Shown here: positions 1 to 13,699 of the stretch, piece by piece
Layout of the letters: every line of letters starts with the position of its first letter
Position numbering within the stretch: the first letter of the stretch is position 1
Assembly (NCBI RefSeq): GCF_035594125.1
Contig: NW_026973706.1
Location: 486,001-550,000 of the forward strand
From: Scylla paramamosain
Lineage: Eukaryota; Arthropoda; Malacostraca; Decapoda; Portunidae
Length of the DNA stretch: 64,000 nt
Direction of reading: 5' to 3'
Notes under the pieces: model-generated
The model's input: only the letters and a program-made list of their open reading frames with translations
What the model was told of the DNA's origin: nothing
Databases searched by the model: none
Program-made: the position numbers and the translations under genes

Positions 1-366
1 TATCTTGTTCCTTCTGTGAAGGACTTCAAGATTCCAGTGGTAGTTTAACAAGCACTGTACCTCAGCTGCTTCATCAACTCTGTGCCGCTTGACAACACTC
101 GCATTATTGAAGAAAGAAAGCGTTTAATCCTTTCTGCACAATAAATTTCTGAAGTTCCTCACGTCCTTTATCCAGAATGCGTAGAACAAATCCTCTATAA
201 TTAGTCAGAAAATAACAAAGATGTAGTAAATCATGGCGGATGTTTAACTCCATATAATTTATAACTCCATTATGGAAGAAAATATATCACAAATTTTAAA
301 TCCCTTAGTGGCATCCAGATCACAATGTTACTGAAAACGCACCACAACAAGTGTCCCAGGCTGAAA
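1..366. other. No gene recognised
   Basis: A/T-rich sequence without a convincing reading frame. Its last 60 bases resemble one diverged unit of the 137-bp tandem array that is clearer from about 690 onward. Confidence 0.4.
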
Positions 367-510
367 CCACTCTGGAGCTCCCTGCCTGCTTCTGTCACGC
401 CTCACTCCCCATGAATGAATGTCTTTGAGAAGACATAACCACTCTGGAGCTCCCTGCCTGCTTCTGTCACGCCACACTCCCCATGAATGAATGTCTTTGA
501 GGAGATATGT
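367..510. repeat. 72-bp tandem duplication with LINE B-like core
   Basis: Two adjacent 72-bp copies (367-438 and 439-510) differ at only a few positions. Each contains CTGGAGCTCCCTGCCTGC, which matches, with one substitution, the stretch of LINE B that encodes WNSLPA near the C-terminus of its reverse transcriptase protein. The unit is therefore probably derived from a LINE fragment that was later duplicated. Confidence 0.6.
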
Positions 511-689
511 TTCAAGATACATCCTCCAATTTTGGATTATATTTTTAATAATTTTCTTTAGGGACTGGCACATGAATGGGCCTTTGTTTCTCCCTTTGTT
601 GCTCTTCACCAGTGCCCCTCTTACAGAACAAAAAAAAAAAAAAAAGAAGATCTTGAACTACTTGATTATATAAACATTTCTTATGAACA

Positions 690-1180
690 CTAACATTTGT
701 GTTCTCCAGACTGTAACGAAACGGATGTGTTATTTGTGAAAGCGTATCAGACAACGTGTCCTTGGATACAATCAGATGATTTTTAATTCCTTGGCAATGA
801 AACGCAAAAATTATGCATCTTATAAACTTTAAATCCTCTTGTGTTATCCAGCTTATAATGAAACAGATGTGTTATTACTGCTAGCATACAAGAACACGTG
901 TTACTGTCACACTACTTCACACAGATGATAAAAAAAATAATAAAATCCTCTATCTTATGAAGTTTAACTTCTGGTGTGTCATCCAGTTTATAATGAAACA
1001 AAAGCATCATTACTGTCAACATACAAGCACACGTGTCACTACATTCACACAGATGATAAGATAAAAACAAACAAACATCGTAAAATCCAACATCTACACA
1101 CAGGAAAAACTCTTATGGCATCACATTATAATTAAACCTCCACGGTGTTGCTGGAAACGTACAGAAACACGTGTCCTTCA
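690..1180. repeat. Decayed tandem array, period about 137 bp
   Basis: The motif AATGAAACAGATGTGTTATT and its diverged versions recur near 717, 856, 994 and 1131, at spacings of 137-139 bp. Between them sit matching blocks (CACACAGATGATAA, an ACACGTGT core, a variant of ATCCAGTTTATAATG). No reading frame spans the array. It looks like an old satellite or minisatellite. Confidence 0.65.
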
Positions 1181-1734
1181 CCGTCCTCTCTTTTGTACCT
1201 CGGTCGCTTCTCGCCTAGGAGGTTCGATAAAGACTCCTCTCTTAGCGCTGGTCGCCTCATGGTCATTCACCCAGGAATGAACACTCGCGCACCACAACTT
1301 ATGGAATCAATCTACATATGGAATACTACTTTCCTTTTTCCTTTGCACCGTCTCAGCTTCAATACATTCCCACGTGGGCATAAAGGGAAGGTAAATAATG
1401 GTTGCAATGTTGCTGTGGATTCTGTTGCAGTTCCGTGAATTTGCATCCAGTGTGCCTTGCCACAGGTTTCATTTATTCATTTTTTTCATGTTTTTTTTTC
1501 TTCTCTTTTCTCCATCATACCTTACTCTGCCATTCTGTGAGCTTCTCTTCATATGTTTTTATCTCTTCTCATATAATATTTCTGCTAATTGTTAGAGGTT
1601 TCTTTACTTTTTAATATTTTTTCCTCCTCTTTCTCCTACTTATTCTTTTCTTCTTCCCACACTATCCCTTTATACTTTTAACTTCTCTTCATACTCTTTT
1701 CTTTCTTCCTCAAGTAACACTTCTACCAATAACA
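1181..1734. other. No gene recognised
   Basis: Pyrimidine-rich non-repetitive sequence. Short open frames here show no domain, codon bias or splice context that I can support. Confidence 0.4.
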
Positions 1735-2320
1735 CGCCACGGTCTAACCTATTCCACAAACCTACCCAAATATGTTCTCCTCTATCCTAATTAATAATCT
1801 AGCCATTGTTTTTTTCGTTCCACTTAATTCACAAGTAACTGTCCAAATATTAAAGTGCCATGTTCTCCTTTATCCCATCTAATTAACTGACCATCCTCTT
1901 GTATCCCATCTAACTACCCACTCACTGTCTTTTCTATCCTAACTACTTTCTCCTCTGTTTCATGTAATTAGGTAAAGTCTCCTTTATCTCACCTTTCTTA
2001 CAAGCAACTTTCTTTTTTTATCGAATTCAGTTACCTAGTATTTCTCCTCTCTTCCACTTCAATGGATAATATCTTTCCTATCCCAACTAATTTACTAGCT
2101 ATAGTCTCCTCCATCCAGCTAGTCTCCTCTATTCACTCTACTTAACCACACTCAATAATTAGCCACTCTCCTTCATCCGACTACTCGTAAACAAACAGGC
2201 CATGGTCTGCTCTATCCCTCCTAATCCAATCTTTACACCATCAAATCAACCATCTTGCTAACAATTAAGATACCGCCCTCCCTATTTTTACAGCTCAGTA
2301 AAATTCATGACGGTAATCCC
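1735..2320. repeat. Decayed pyrimidine-rich tandem array
   Basis: Variants of CTCCTCTATCCCATCTAATT recur roughly every 50-65 bases with many substitutions and small indels. It is a strongly decayed minisatellite with no coding signal. Confidence 0.5.
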
Positions 2321-2559
2321 TACCCTCTCTAATTATCGGTCTTTTTGTCACCATTCCCAGTTTTATGAAGGGCGAGGCGCGTTGAGATGGGCGAAGCATC
2401 CGACCATAAGGGATTGAATTCAAGGGGTAAATATTGACTAAGCTGTACCCTGGGAGACTTAATTATACCGATTGTGTGCTGTGTGCATTGGGTTTTTGAT
2501 GTAGTGTAGTGAAAAGAGTTTTGTATTGGTGGTTGTGGTGGGTAGTGGTGGTGGTAGTG

Positions 2560-2566
2560 GTTGTTC

Positions 2567-2612
<46 letters not shown>

Positions 2613-2714
2613 TGTAGTAGTAGTAGTGTAGTAAAACTGATGTATGTTTCATATTTTTTTTTACTGTACAATGAATAAATGATTTTTACTGTGTGTGTGT
2701 GTGTGTGTGTGAGG

Positions 2715-2780
<66 letters not shown>
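2560..2780. repeat. (GTA)n, (GT)n and (CT)n microsatellites
   Basis: A GTA-rich tract at about 2565-2630 is followed by (GT)n at about 2691-2712 and (CT)n at about 2717-2780. Confidence 0.9.
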
Positions 2781-2783
<3 letters not shown>

Positions 2784-3555
2784 TCCTTTCCATTATTCGA
2801 ATATCCTATACAAATAACTAGTCATATATTTACGTAAAATTAGCCCAAGAAGTGGTGTCAAATTGTAGATCTTTGGGACAGAATACTATTATCAGAAAAC
2901 TTCCTCCATGAACAGCAGTGTTTGGAATGCTAGCGAAAAGTGAGTGCAGCGATGAAAAGGTTTAATGCAATTGTACAAATAAAGTTCTGGACAATATTCC
3001 TATTCTCTCTTTCCTTTGCCCTTGGAAGCAATTCTTAAGTGTTCTGAATGGAGACGTAGGGGGTAAAGGGAATAAAGATCAGGAAATGACCACTTTATTC
3101 CTGACTAGTAATTTCATAATGGCTTCCTCAGAGGACTACAGAAGAAGAGCATAAATAAAAGTCTTTCTTCTCATGCCTTGTTCCCTTCACCTCCTGCCTC
3201 CTGTTTGTCACAGTGTCCTCACTAGTGTTCTCAACATCAACAATGACTGACTGTACCTATGAAAAGTTGTTGAAAGAGTAAGTTATCTAATTATATACCT
3301 TTGGAGTGTTGCTTTGACACACGTAATGGATTCTGATTGTGTATGAGAATGTGGTATATTGGTAAGGCAAGAGATATTGCGTGCAGGGACTGACACATTG
3401 CGACCTGAGATTGTGATGTAAAGTAAAATATTAAAAAGTAAAAAAAAAGTTGGAAAGAGAGGAAGAGAAGTAGGGAAAAGAACCTAAGTAAAGAAGGAAA
3501 ATATATAAGAAAAAAAGGGGAAAAAAAAATTATTAAATACTGACAGAGAAGAGAG
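2781..3555. other. No gene recognised
   Basis: Ordinary non-repetitive sequence. I could not support any exon, RNA gene or mobile element in it. Confidence 0.4.
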
Positions 3556-3845
<290 letters not shown>

Positions 3846-4237
3846 AGTTCTCTCCTCTCCTCTCATTAGGAGGTGTATCTTGACCGGGCAGGCTTGAAAT
3901 GAGGGAAGAGACGAGAGCAGCAGAACAGAAAAGGAAGAAACTCTAATGAGAGAAAGGGGTGACTTTTCTTATACAACTGCCGTTAACCTAAAAAGTAAAG
4001 TGCACCTCATTCCCTCTTCGTCAAGACCACGTTGCCATGCATAGTGTACATCAAAACTTGCTTCTGTTGATTCACAAGTTATGGGTTGGCGGAGTGAACG
4101 TGCGAGTGGCAGTGTTTCTCTCCATCACATTCTCCTCTCCTGCTGCCACTGTTTGCTGTCTCGCTAATAATTCTGTCTTCCCTTCGACCCTTCCTCCTCC
4201 TACAAGTGTTCTCTTCAGACTTTAAACAGCTTCTTTC

Positions 4238-4440
<203 letters not shown>

Positions 4441-5636
4441 TCCACAGTGACGCAAAAACTTACACTTTATTACATCTACACATCTGTAATAACCTTTCAT
4501 CATATTCTTTACTATCTCTGTGATGCTCCACACTCCATTCCACTCCCCACATGCACTCCACATCTCCGGTACACTCCACACTCCCTTCAATTCACACTAT
4601 AGCAAAATTTTCCACGTCCAGACTAATTTTCCTCTTCGCTATCTCTTTAACGCATTCACTGTTACACTTTCTTCTTCCATTGCAATACAAAACAATTAAC
4701 ACTGCCAGATGTAATGCATGGAGTCTTTATGAACATCTATAAGAAAAGAGGGAGGATAAAAAAGAACAGATTTGGCAATTTCTACCCAGTTTAAAGATTG
4801 ACGTAGCTCCAAAACAAGTAAAGATGTTTCAGAGTCATTAGTAATTATGGAAACGTGTACCAAATTATAGTTAAATATAATTCATTCAGCTTCATACCAA
4901 AAACTATTTATCCTTCTCATCACTGCTTTCAGATTCTACTCTCTCTCTCCAGATTACACTAAAGCACAACTTCAAGCTTTAACTCATCACAGCACCCACA
5001 TTCGCCTCCCTTCACCACCGCACCATCTCTTTTGTCAGGCCGCGCCCGCAGTTTTCCCATTTTTTTTTTTTTATCACCATACACAAAACTATCGCTGCTT
5101 CTTATCTTCCATCTTCCTCTCTATCCTCCTATCTTCCTGCATCTCCTCTTCTCTCTTCCTCGCTATCCTTCTATCCTCGTCCTATACTCTTCTTCTTCCC
5201 CCATCCTCCTCCCTATCCTTCTCTCCTCTTCCCTATTTTTTCCCATTCTCCTCCCTATTTTTCTATCCTTCTCCTTTTCATCTTGTCCTGTCTCCTGTCA
5301 TCCCATTATCTTCCCTATCCTTCTATCCTTCTCCCTATCCTCTTCCTCTCCCTCCCTATGCTCCTCTTCTCCCTATCTTATCCTATTCTACTCTTCTCTA
5401 ATATCTTCCCTATCCTCCTCCCATCCCATTGTCCTCCCTTCTCCCACTCCACCTGCCTATCCTTCTATTCTGTCCTCCTCTCCTCCATATCCCACTACTA
5501 ATGAACCCTGCACCTCCTCCCATCTGGCTCCTTCCGCAGCTCGTCACCTCATCCATACCCGTCAGTCTGGCTTCCCTCCTCCTCCTCACCTGACGCTGTA
5601 TTATCCCTCCTACGTTCTCTCCTTCGGGAATTGACT

Positions 5637-5639
<3 letters not shown>
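4441..5639. other. Non-genic; CT-rich stretch at 5050-5480
   Basis: The first 600 bases show nothing recognisable. From about 5050 to 5480 the sequence is a degenerate pyrimidine repeat (CTATCCTCCTCCC-like). It keeps a frame open only because of its composition. Confidence 0.5.
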
Positions 5640-5719
<80 letters not shown>

Positions 5720-5808
5720 TCTGATCTATACCGGGTGTACAAATGCTGTTATTTTTTTTATTTACATGGAAAATCAAATCAAATTCCATATCTCTCATAC
5801 TTGCGGGC

Positions 5809-5895
<87 letters not shown>
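5640..5895. repeat. Inverted (CT)n ... (GA)n pair
   Basis: About 76 bases of (CT)n (5640-5716) and about 82 bases of (GA)n (5813-5894) are separated by roughly 97 bases. They are complementary, so a transcript or single strand could fold into a long hairpin. Confidence 0.9.
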
Positions 5896-5896
<1 letters not shown>

Positions 5897-6015
5897 CACA
5901 TACTCGTACTAGCTAGTTACAAAAATTACACACGTATGATTAACACACCAAAAAAAAAAAAAGTAAATAAATAAATAAGTAAATAAAAAAAACAGACGTA
6001 TATGATTACTGTATA

Positions 6016-6017
<2 letters not shown>

Positions 6018-6078
<61 letters not shown>
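6018..6078. repeat. (CA)n microsatellite
   Basis: About 30 CA units. Confidence 0.9.
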
Positions 6079-6079
<1 letters not shown>

Positions 6080-6320
6080 CACGCACGCATGCACAAAAAA
6101 AAAAACATACCTGCACATAGACGAAAAAAACTGACGAATATGATTGGTAACTAAGCACGTACGAACGCACGCAGACACGAACACACGCACACACTCATCA
6201 TTCCAAACACGGCCACACTCCCGCATCGTTAGCGCGCTGAGGTAATCAAGCAGAAGAGGGTTTCCTAAGCTTGTTAAAATCATGTGCAGACCTGTCAGTC
6301 TGGCTCCCCTCCTCCTCCTG

Positions 6321-6756
<436 letters not shown>

Positions 6757-6998
6757 CTCTCCCTCTTCAGTTTCTTGACATCTAACCCTGATAAATATCC
6801 TAACTTAACCTATCTTGAAGTAAGCTAATATTACCTCGCCTTGCCTTGCCTTGCATTGCCAATTATCTTCAGTCAACCGTCAATCTCACGATTGCTTCAG
6901 TGTCCCCTTCAGCTGAGTCAGTAGATTTATTTACTCGAGAGCTCGTTTTCTTCCAACCTGAATGAATGAAGTGGCTCCGCTTGCCTTCGCTTGGCTTG

Positions 6999-7000
<2 letters not shown>

Positions 7001-7093
<93 letters not shown>

Positions 7094-7319
7094 TAGGCGA
7101 TCGAATGTGTGGTTAGGTTAGGCTGTTCCTCTCTCCATATTAAGCGATCGAATGAGTGAGTGAGTAATAATTAGGTTAGGGTCGATATTTAGTGAACGGA
7201 CATTTTTTTTTTATGCATAATTACATCTGAGTATTCTTTGTAAGTTTGTCCATTTCTCTCCCTGTCTCTCGGCATCTCTGTCTACCTTATCAAATTCTTC
7301 AAATCTCTCTTCTATTCAG

Positions 7320-7396
<77 letters not shown>
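7001..7396. repeat. (CT)n/(GT)n microsatellites
   Basis: (CT)n at about 7001-7048 joined to (GT)n at about 7049-7090, then a second (CT)n at about 7325-7396. The intervening sequence contains two GTTAGGTTAGG-like telomere-type words but no gene. Confidence 0.85.
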
Positions 7397-7399
<3 letters not shown>

Positions 7400-7649
7400 A
7401 GTGTGTGTGTGTGTTCCGGGACAGCGGTGAACTGAGTTTACCCGCAGGGCATTTATGTTTTCTAATCCCTCAGGTCAGGACAGGAATGAGAGCGGATCTT
7501 CCATCAGCAAGCGAGGCAAGAGAGGCGTCCTTTGCCTCGCTCAAGTGGGATCTGCGGGGCTCACTGCATTGCCTGAGCCACGCTACCCAAGCTCTGCCCC
7601 TCCCTCGCCTTGCTTCCCCCACCACTCAATGGTAGACACTCAGCAGTTG

Positions 7650-7800
7650 GCAGTGCACAGTCAATAGGGAACTTTACAGTATTGGGAATATTCATGAGTG
7701 GGGATAGGTGGAAATAATATTATGTAGATTTAGTTTATACGTTTGTATATTGACTGCCACGTTAAGTCTGATAAATTTTTGTAGCTTCACTTGTTTTAAG
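7650..7800 (+). mobile_element. SINE-like dispersed repeat, copy 1
   Basis: Shares CAGTCAATA..GGA.CTTT, GGGGATAGGTGGAAATA and GACTGCCACGT...GATAAATTTTTG with copies near 10.4 kb and 27.4 kb, in the same order and at similar spacing. It has no coding capacity. The family resembles a short non-autonomous element or a LINE 3' end. The class is not resolved. Confidence 0.5.
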
Positions 7801-7861
7801 TAAGCTCTTAAGAGCCTATAAGGAATCTAGCACTATTTGTCATCTTCTTGGTTACCTACGT

Positions 7862-7865
<4 letters not shown>

Positions 7866-7899
<34 letters not shown>
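7866..7899. repeat. (CA)n microsatellite
   Basis: About 17 CA units. Confidence 0.9.
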
Positions 7900-7900
<1 letters not shown>

Positions 7901-8159
7901 AGAACACAAGAAAATAATCCAAACTCCAAGAAGCTATCTGATTAAAAACTTACGACCATTTGGCTATAAAAAAAAAATCATGACCAGTGGCTATAAGGAC
8001 AAAAAAATTCAAACGACTAGTGATGAATAAAATAAACTTCATCTGAGTAAACCATCAAGACTGTGGCTTCAAAAACATCCGTAGCATCACTGAACTAACG
8101 ATAATACCAGCATGGAAAACCACAATTGCTAAGAAGTAAGCTAAGATTGTGATGGGCAG

Positions 8160-8630
8160 AGAAAGAAAGGAAAAGATTATGGGTAATTTGAGATCTAGTA
8201 GTTCCTCTATGCGCAGATACAACAACAACAACAACAACAACAACTAAACACTTGCACGAAACAGTGACACTATTAAAATGAACATGAACAAGGAGACCAA
8301 TTGAAATGTTGAGGCCAAGAGAAGGTTGACAAGTGGTGATTGGAGACGCTGCATCCTGTTTCCTACTAGTTTCTCAATGCACAAATAATAAACGTCGACT
8401 AAACAGATACGCAGAACACAGGGTGATCAGAAACACTGCAGCTTATTACCTTCCTTACTTCCTCTATGCGCAAGTAACAAGCAAGTAATGACTGAACAAA
8501 TACGTAAAATATGGGTTGACCAAAAACACGCCAGGCTGTTAACCTTTCAGTTCCTCTATGCACAAATAATAAATAAACAAAACACATGCACACAAAATAG
8601 TGACTAGTACATTACCAACATCGACAGGAA
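8160..8630. repeat. Decayed tandem array, period about 85-93 bp
   Basis: Variants of TTCCTCTATGCGCAAGTAAC occur near 8201, 8371, 8458 and 8551, each followed by CTAAACA/CTGAACAAATACG-like blocks. One copy carries a short (CAA)n expansion at 8220-8243. Confidence 0.55.
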
Positions 8631-8749
8631 GACACACCGATCAGAGCAGGGAGGGAATATGACGCCTTTAAGGAGACTGGGAGGCGATTCCAACACCCCG
8701 CGACTCTCCACGGCACAGTCTACACCGCCGCCCCGCAGTTCTCACGACC

Positions 8750-8960
8750 ACTGCACACAGTAATGTTACGGAGGCACAATTACCGGGGAAATTAACACAC
8801 GGGCCGTCACCTTTACGTCACCACGAGATAATGGAGAGGCGACCAAAAACTGAATGAGTCTCTTCGTTCAGTTTACAGCACACGGTATTGCTACGGACGC
8901 ACAAGTACTGAGGAAACTAGTACGCGGCCGCCCGCTGTCTTGTAACCACGCGGCAGTGGC
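8750..8960. repeat. Diverged duplication of about 125 bp in G+C-richer DNA
   Basis: The block from 8752 (GCACACAGTAATGTTACGGA) reappears from 8877 as GCACACGGTATTGCTACGGA, with matching downstream words (GGAAATTA / GGAAACTA, GTCACCACG / GTAACCACG). A 114-codon ATG frame at 8854-9198 overlaps the second copy. I see no domain in it and do not call it a gene. Confidence 0.5.
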
Positions 8961-9255
8961 GAGGCGAGCAGGACTAAGGCGGCTGAGAGTTACAGATCCA
9001 GTGTCTCAGTTCGAAGGTTCGTTGTTTCGAGTATTTTTCACGCAGCTGAGCCAAATGTCCACGGTCTCACAGTGCGGGAAATATCTATCGCACTCTTTAG
9101 TGTGTAGGAGAATACGTGAATTAAGGATGAGGTGTAATAATTATCAGATCTCCAGATCTCAGTGGTCTTTATTGTCACTTGAGACTAACCCGCGCTGACT
9201 CGAGTCATACATTGAAGCGTTACGTTGCCAGATTCGCCACGGAACATTAATCCAA

Positions 9256-9257
<2 letters not shown>

Positions 9258-9287
<30 letters not shown>

Positions 9288-9290
9288 ACG

Positions 9291-9330
<40 letters not shown>
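9258..9330. repeat. (GT)n and (GA)n microsatellites
   Basis: Adjacent (GT)n (about 9258-9288) and (GA)n (about 9294-9329). Confidence 0.9.
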
Positions 9331-9332
<2 letters not shown>

Positions 9333-9429
9333 TGCATGATTTCTATTCGAATTTTTTTCTTTATCTTTTATTTATTTTTTTATCTATTATTTATCTATTT
9401 ATTTATTGTTTGGGTGGGTATACACTCAG

Positions 9430-9775
9430 TGCCACCACCACCATCGCAATTTGTGGCGGTGTGTTTCAGTCACTGTCATCATAATCATCATCATAATTCT
9501 CCTCATCTTTCTTTTCCTCTTCCTCCTTTTCTTCCTCCTCGTTCTCCTTTTCCTCCTCTTCATCATCATCATATTCTCTTCCTCTTCCGCCTCATCATTA
9601 GAAATTTGTTCCTTTCCTCCTCTTCCTCCTCTTTCTCCTCCTCCTCTCTCTCTCATCTCCTCCTCACCATCATCACCATCATCATAATCTCCATCTTTCT
9701 CATCACAATCACCACAACCTTCACCTTCTCCTCCTCATCACCACCACCACCACCACCATCACAATCTATTTCTAA
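9430..9775. repeat. Degenerate CAT/CTC trinucleotide region
   Basis: About 350 bases made mostly of CAT, CAC and CTC/TTC triplets. It holds several frames open through composition alone. Confidence 0.7.
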
Positions 9776-10105
9776 TAATACTGCAGTACAAATGTCTTCC
9801 AATCATCCTATACGCATCATCATTTCTGTCTATTCCAGGTCACCCAAGCAACAGTTCTCTCTTCTCTCCAGCTCTAATGGTTCTGTCAGCACTGTCTTGT
9901 TTTACCATCCTTTCGTTGACATTCTGCTTTCCTAATTGTCTGTGTATCACTGGCTCCGCGCTTACTGTGCCCTGCGTATGTCAACTTACTTCATCAATGC
10001 ACTATCACCATCAAGACACGGGGTCGGGATTCACTTAAATGGACATGCCGTGACTCTCTCTATATATGACGAAGACAGACGAGACCATGAACGAATACAC
10101 CGGGT

Positions 10106-10221
10106 CAGTTTCACAGTCTCTTCGTAAGCTATTCAAACGAAACACTCCTCTTATTTGTTCGGAAGCTTACCAACTTAGGAAGCGTTTTTGGTTGATAGCT
10201 TACGAAAAGACTGTGGAATTG
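10106..10221. repeat. Short imperfect inverted repeat
   Basis: The left arm around 10113-10150 contains CACAGTCTCTTCGTAAGCTA. The reverse complement of 10178-10216 contains CACAGTCTTTTCGTAAGCTA, and the similarity extends over roughly 40 bases on each side of a loop of about 30 bases. The loop itself contains another GGAAGCTTACC. It could be a foldback or MITE relic. Confidence 0.6.
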
Positions 10222-10389
10222 ATCCTTTTGCCTTACCAGTTCCAGTTTTCGGTACTCTCCCAAACGAAAAGCAGTGGGCAAAGTTGATTGTGGAACCTGA
10301 TGACGGCTAAAGCACTTTTGTTGGTTAGCTAGCAAGAGGAAAAAAGGGTGACTCTGGAACTGGCCTGTCAGCAATAAGGCGGTAGTTTG

Positions 10390-10515
10390 AAGGGTTAGAC
10401 TGGATGGGGACGATAGGTGGAAATAGGGAGGTGTGTTTTGTACAGGGACCGCCACGTGCAGACCTGATGGCTTCTTACAACTTTCCCTATTTTCTTATGT
10501 TCTCATGTTCTTTTA
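10390..10515 (+). mobile_element. SINE-like dispersed repeat, copy 2
   Basis: Contains GGGGACGATAGGTGGAAATA, then GGGACCGCCACGTGCAGACC and the tail TATTTTCTTATGTTCTCATG. The same modules occur in the copies at 7.7, 27.4, 46.8 (minus) and 61.6 kb. The ending TTCTTATGTTCT looks like a short repetitive 3' tail. Confidence 0.6.
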
Positions 10516-11200
10516 AGGAGGAAGAGGAGTGGTCAGACTTTCTCGCCTTTCACCTCCCTGGACTGCGTCTTCTGAGTGTCTGTAACCCTTTTCACCCTTT
10601 TGACACATCTTTTAATCACTAACCACTCCGAGACATATTTTCTTCTAAATTGCAAAATTTTTTTTAAATTTTTTTAATGCCTTCCCTTTCCTGTAGATGC
10701 TTATGAGAAGAACATACATTGTTTTCAGTGTTGTGAATTGTTGCATACCGCAGTGGAAGGGCAGCAGGGTGTTGCGTCATGGCCTTCCCACTTCCCAGTC
10801 TTCTTATCTTGACTGGTGCGAGGTCGTCACGGTGGCCTGTGCTTTTACTGACGGCATGGCGTATTTCTTCACTCATTACATGGTCTAGGTAATTAATATT
10901 CAGGATTTATGTTTATTACACCGGTGCGAACAAGACAAAAATTTTACGTTACACACTTTTGATAAAGAATAATTCGAATAGGTGAGAAATATTAAGGAAT
11001 TTTTTCTATTACACCAATGAAAATAAATAGAAAAATAATTAAGTACATCCTTTTTCTTAGGAATAACATATTTTAGTCTATTTCTTTTCAATATATTTTA
11101 ATCTTCCTTTCTGACATTATTTTTTTTCTTCGTTTCCAGAAAATAATCCCTCGATTTTTTTTACTCCTTAAGGCTTTAACTGAACGATTCCAAATAATTT
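10516..11200. other. No gene recognised
   Basis: A+T-rich unique-looking sequence with no supported exon or element. Confidence 0.4.
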
Positions 11201-11352
<152 letters not shown>

Positions 11353-11354
<2 letters not shown>

Positions 11355-12079
11355 GTAAAGTTTATTACTTTATAATATTAATACAAGAATTACTGTAACA
11401 TTTGCATTTTGTAGCAAAGAGTGTTGAGCCGTAGCTCGTGCAGACTTGCTTGAGTTGAGCCATTGTCACACAGAGAGCAATCACGCTTTGATGTGAATGA
11501 TCGTTTGCAAAGATATACATAATCACACAGAAAAAAATATAAATTAACGTTAATTACATGCATACACATTCATACACATTGTTACCATCAGGCGGGTGAA
11601 AGAAGTTGTTGTTGTGCAAGCGAGTTTGTCATTGAGGAAGGAAAGGACCTGGCGGTGAGGGCGAGGATCAGGACGAGGCCTAAGTCAGCGAGTTTCTTGT
11701 ACGGTCGGTGTTGAGATAATGTTGATGTAAGGAGATGAAGGATGCTTGCTGTGACATGAGGCTGAGATGAAGCCGGCCTTAACGCCGTCGCTAATGGATG
11801 ACGATGGACAGGGCAGGAAGCCAGGCACTAGCTGAGGACGACAGGGACACTTTGCTGAGGACACTCGTGCAGGGAGGACGTGTGTCGGTGCAGAGACAGA
11901 AGTAGATAGACCTACCTAGAGCACCTGTCAGAAAGGGCGTGCGCGTTACTTAACGATTACCCAAGACCCAAACACGTTTTGACCGAATTCAAGCGGATCC
12001 AACCGGATTCAATCGGACTCAATAAATGATTCGTATCATCGTGTAGGTCTGAATCAACTTTTGCCGCCTGCTGGCGGTA

Positions 12080-12080
<1 letters not shown>
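11353..12080. other. No gene recognised
   Basis: Mixed-composition sequence, G+C-richer at 11.6-12.0 kb. I found no supported coding exon. Confidence 0.4.
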
Positions 12081-12359
<279 letters not shown>

Positions 12360-13030
12360 GAGTAATATAACTGGAACATTTGTGGGAAACAATAATAATT
12401 TCAACAAAATACTAATAGCATAATGACTTACAGAATTATACTTGTATTTAGATATAACACATTAGTAATAGTAATTAGTGACATTATCTACAGCAATAAA
12501 TGAAGAAAAAGATTGAGTTACAATTGATATTATATATTTTATAAAGATAATAAATGTTCTTTTATTTCTTTTTAATATCTATATAGTTTTCCTTCTTTCA
12601 TTTTTTTTTTCTTATCCAGAGATAAGGTGTTAAATGTTCTTGGAACAAAACTAACAAAATTTTTTCTAAATAATTCAGTTCAGAATGTTGGACAAACTAA
12701 ATCTATATTAATACTTTCAGTATGTTGAGTACTTTCTATGAACTTAAAAACAGTGTTTGGTCCTATAGTTTTGTAAATCAGTAAGGAGGTAAAAAAAAAT
12801 ATATATATATGAATTGAGTGAAAATTAAGAATATTTAATGAAAAATAAATGTTGGCTGTCGAGTCAATTTTTTTTTTTTTTTCCTGAAATAAATACACCA
12901 AAAAAATTGATTATGAATTATAATTAGCTTTGAGAGAAATGCGTGGCATGTACTGGCCCAGATAGCCACACAACATGTTCCATCTTTTAAAGTTAATTTT
13001 TCATATTCATCTTTAAAGCTGTGAATGCTC

Positions 13031-13380
<350 letters not shown>

Positions 13381-13699
13381 ACATATCTATAGGTGTTAGC
13401 GTTGACCATACTGATGCGGTCTCCCTGAAGATTCTTGGGTCATTTCTCAACAACCTGAAGGCTTTCCTGGTGGCAGATTGTGCTGCATTACAATCAACAC
13501 ATCATCAACAATACCATAATTAATATTTTCATTAATTTTCAACTTCTTTTATATCACCAGATCTGTCACGTCACTAATTACTTTTTGTAATGTCATTATT
13601 CTATCAAGTACTTTCCAGCTCTTCTACATTTCCTCAACAGTTTAATATTTTCCAAGCCTCCTTTACTTTCCCTATTTATTTATCCACCTGTTTATTCCT

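Noticed and set aside
5032..5634. 200-codon plus-strand frame in CT-rich DNA
   Set aside because: Amino-acid composition (Ser/Pro/Leu/Phe) follows the pyrimidine repeat. No start context, domain or splice support.
5640..5895. Long SLSLSL and RERERE frames over (CT)n/(GA)n tracts, here and throughout
   Set aside because: Dinucleotide repeats without stops are open in several frames on both strands. The flanks show no domain or codon bias.
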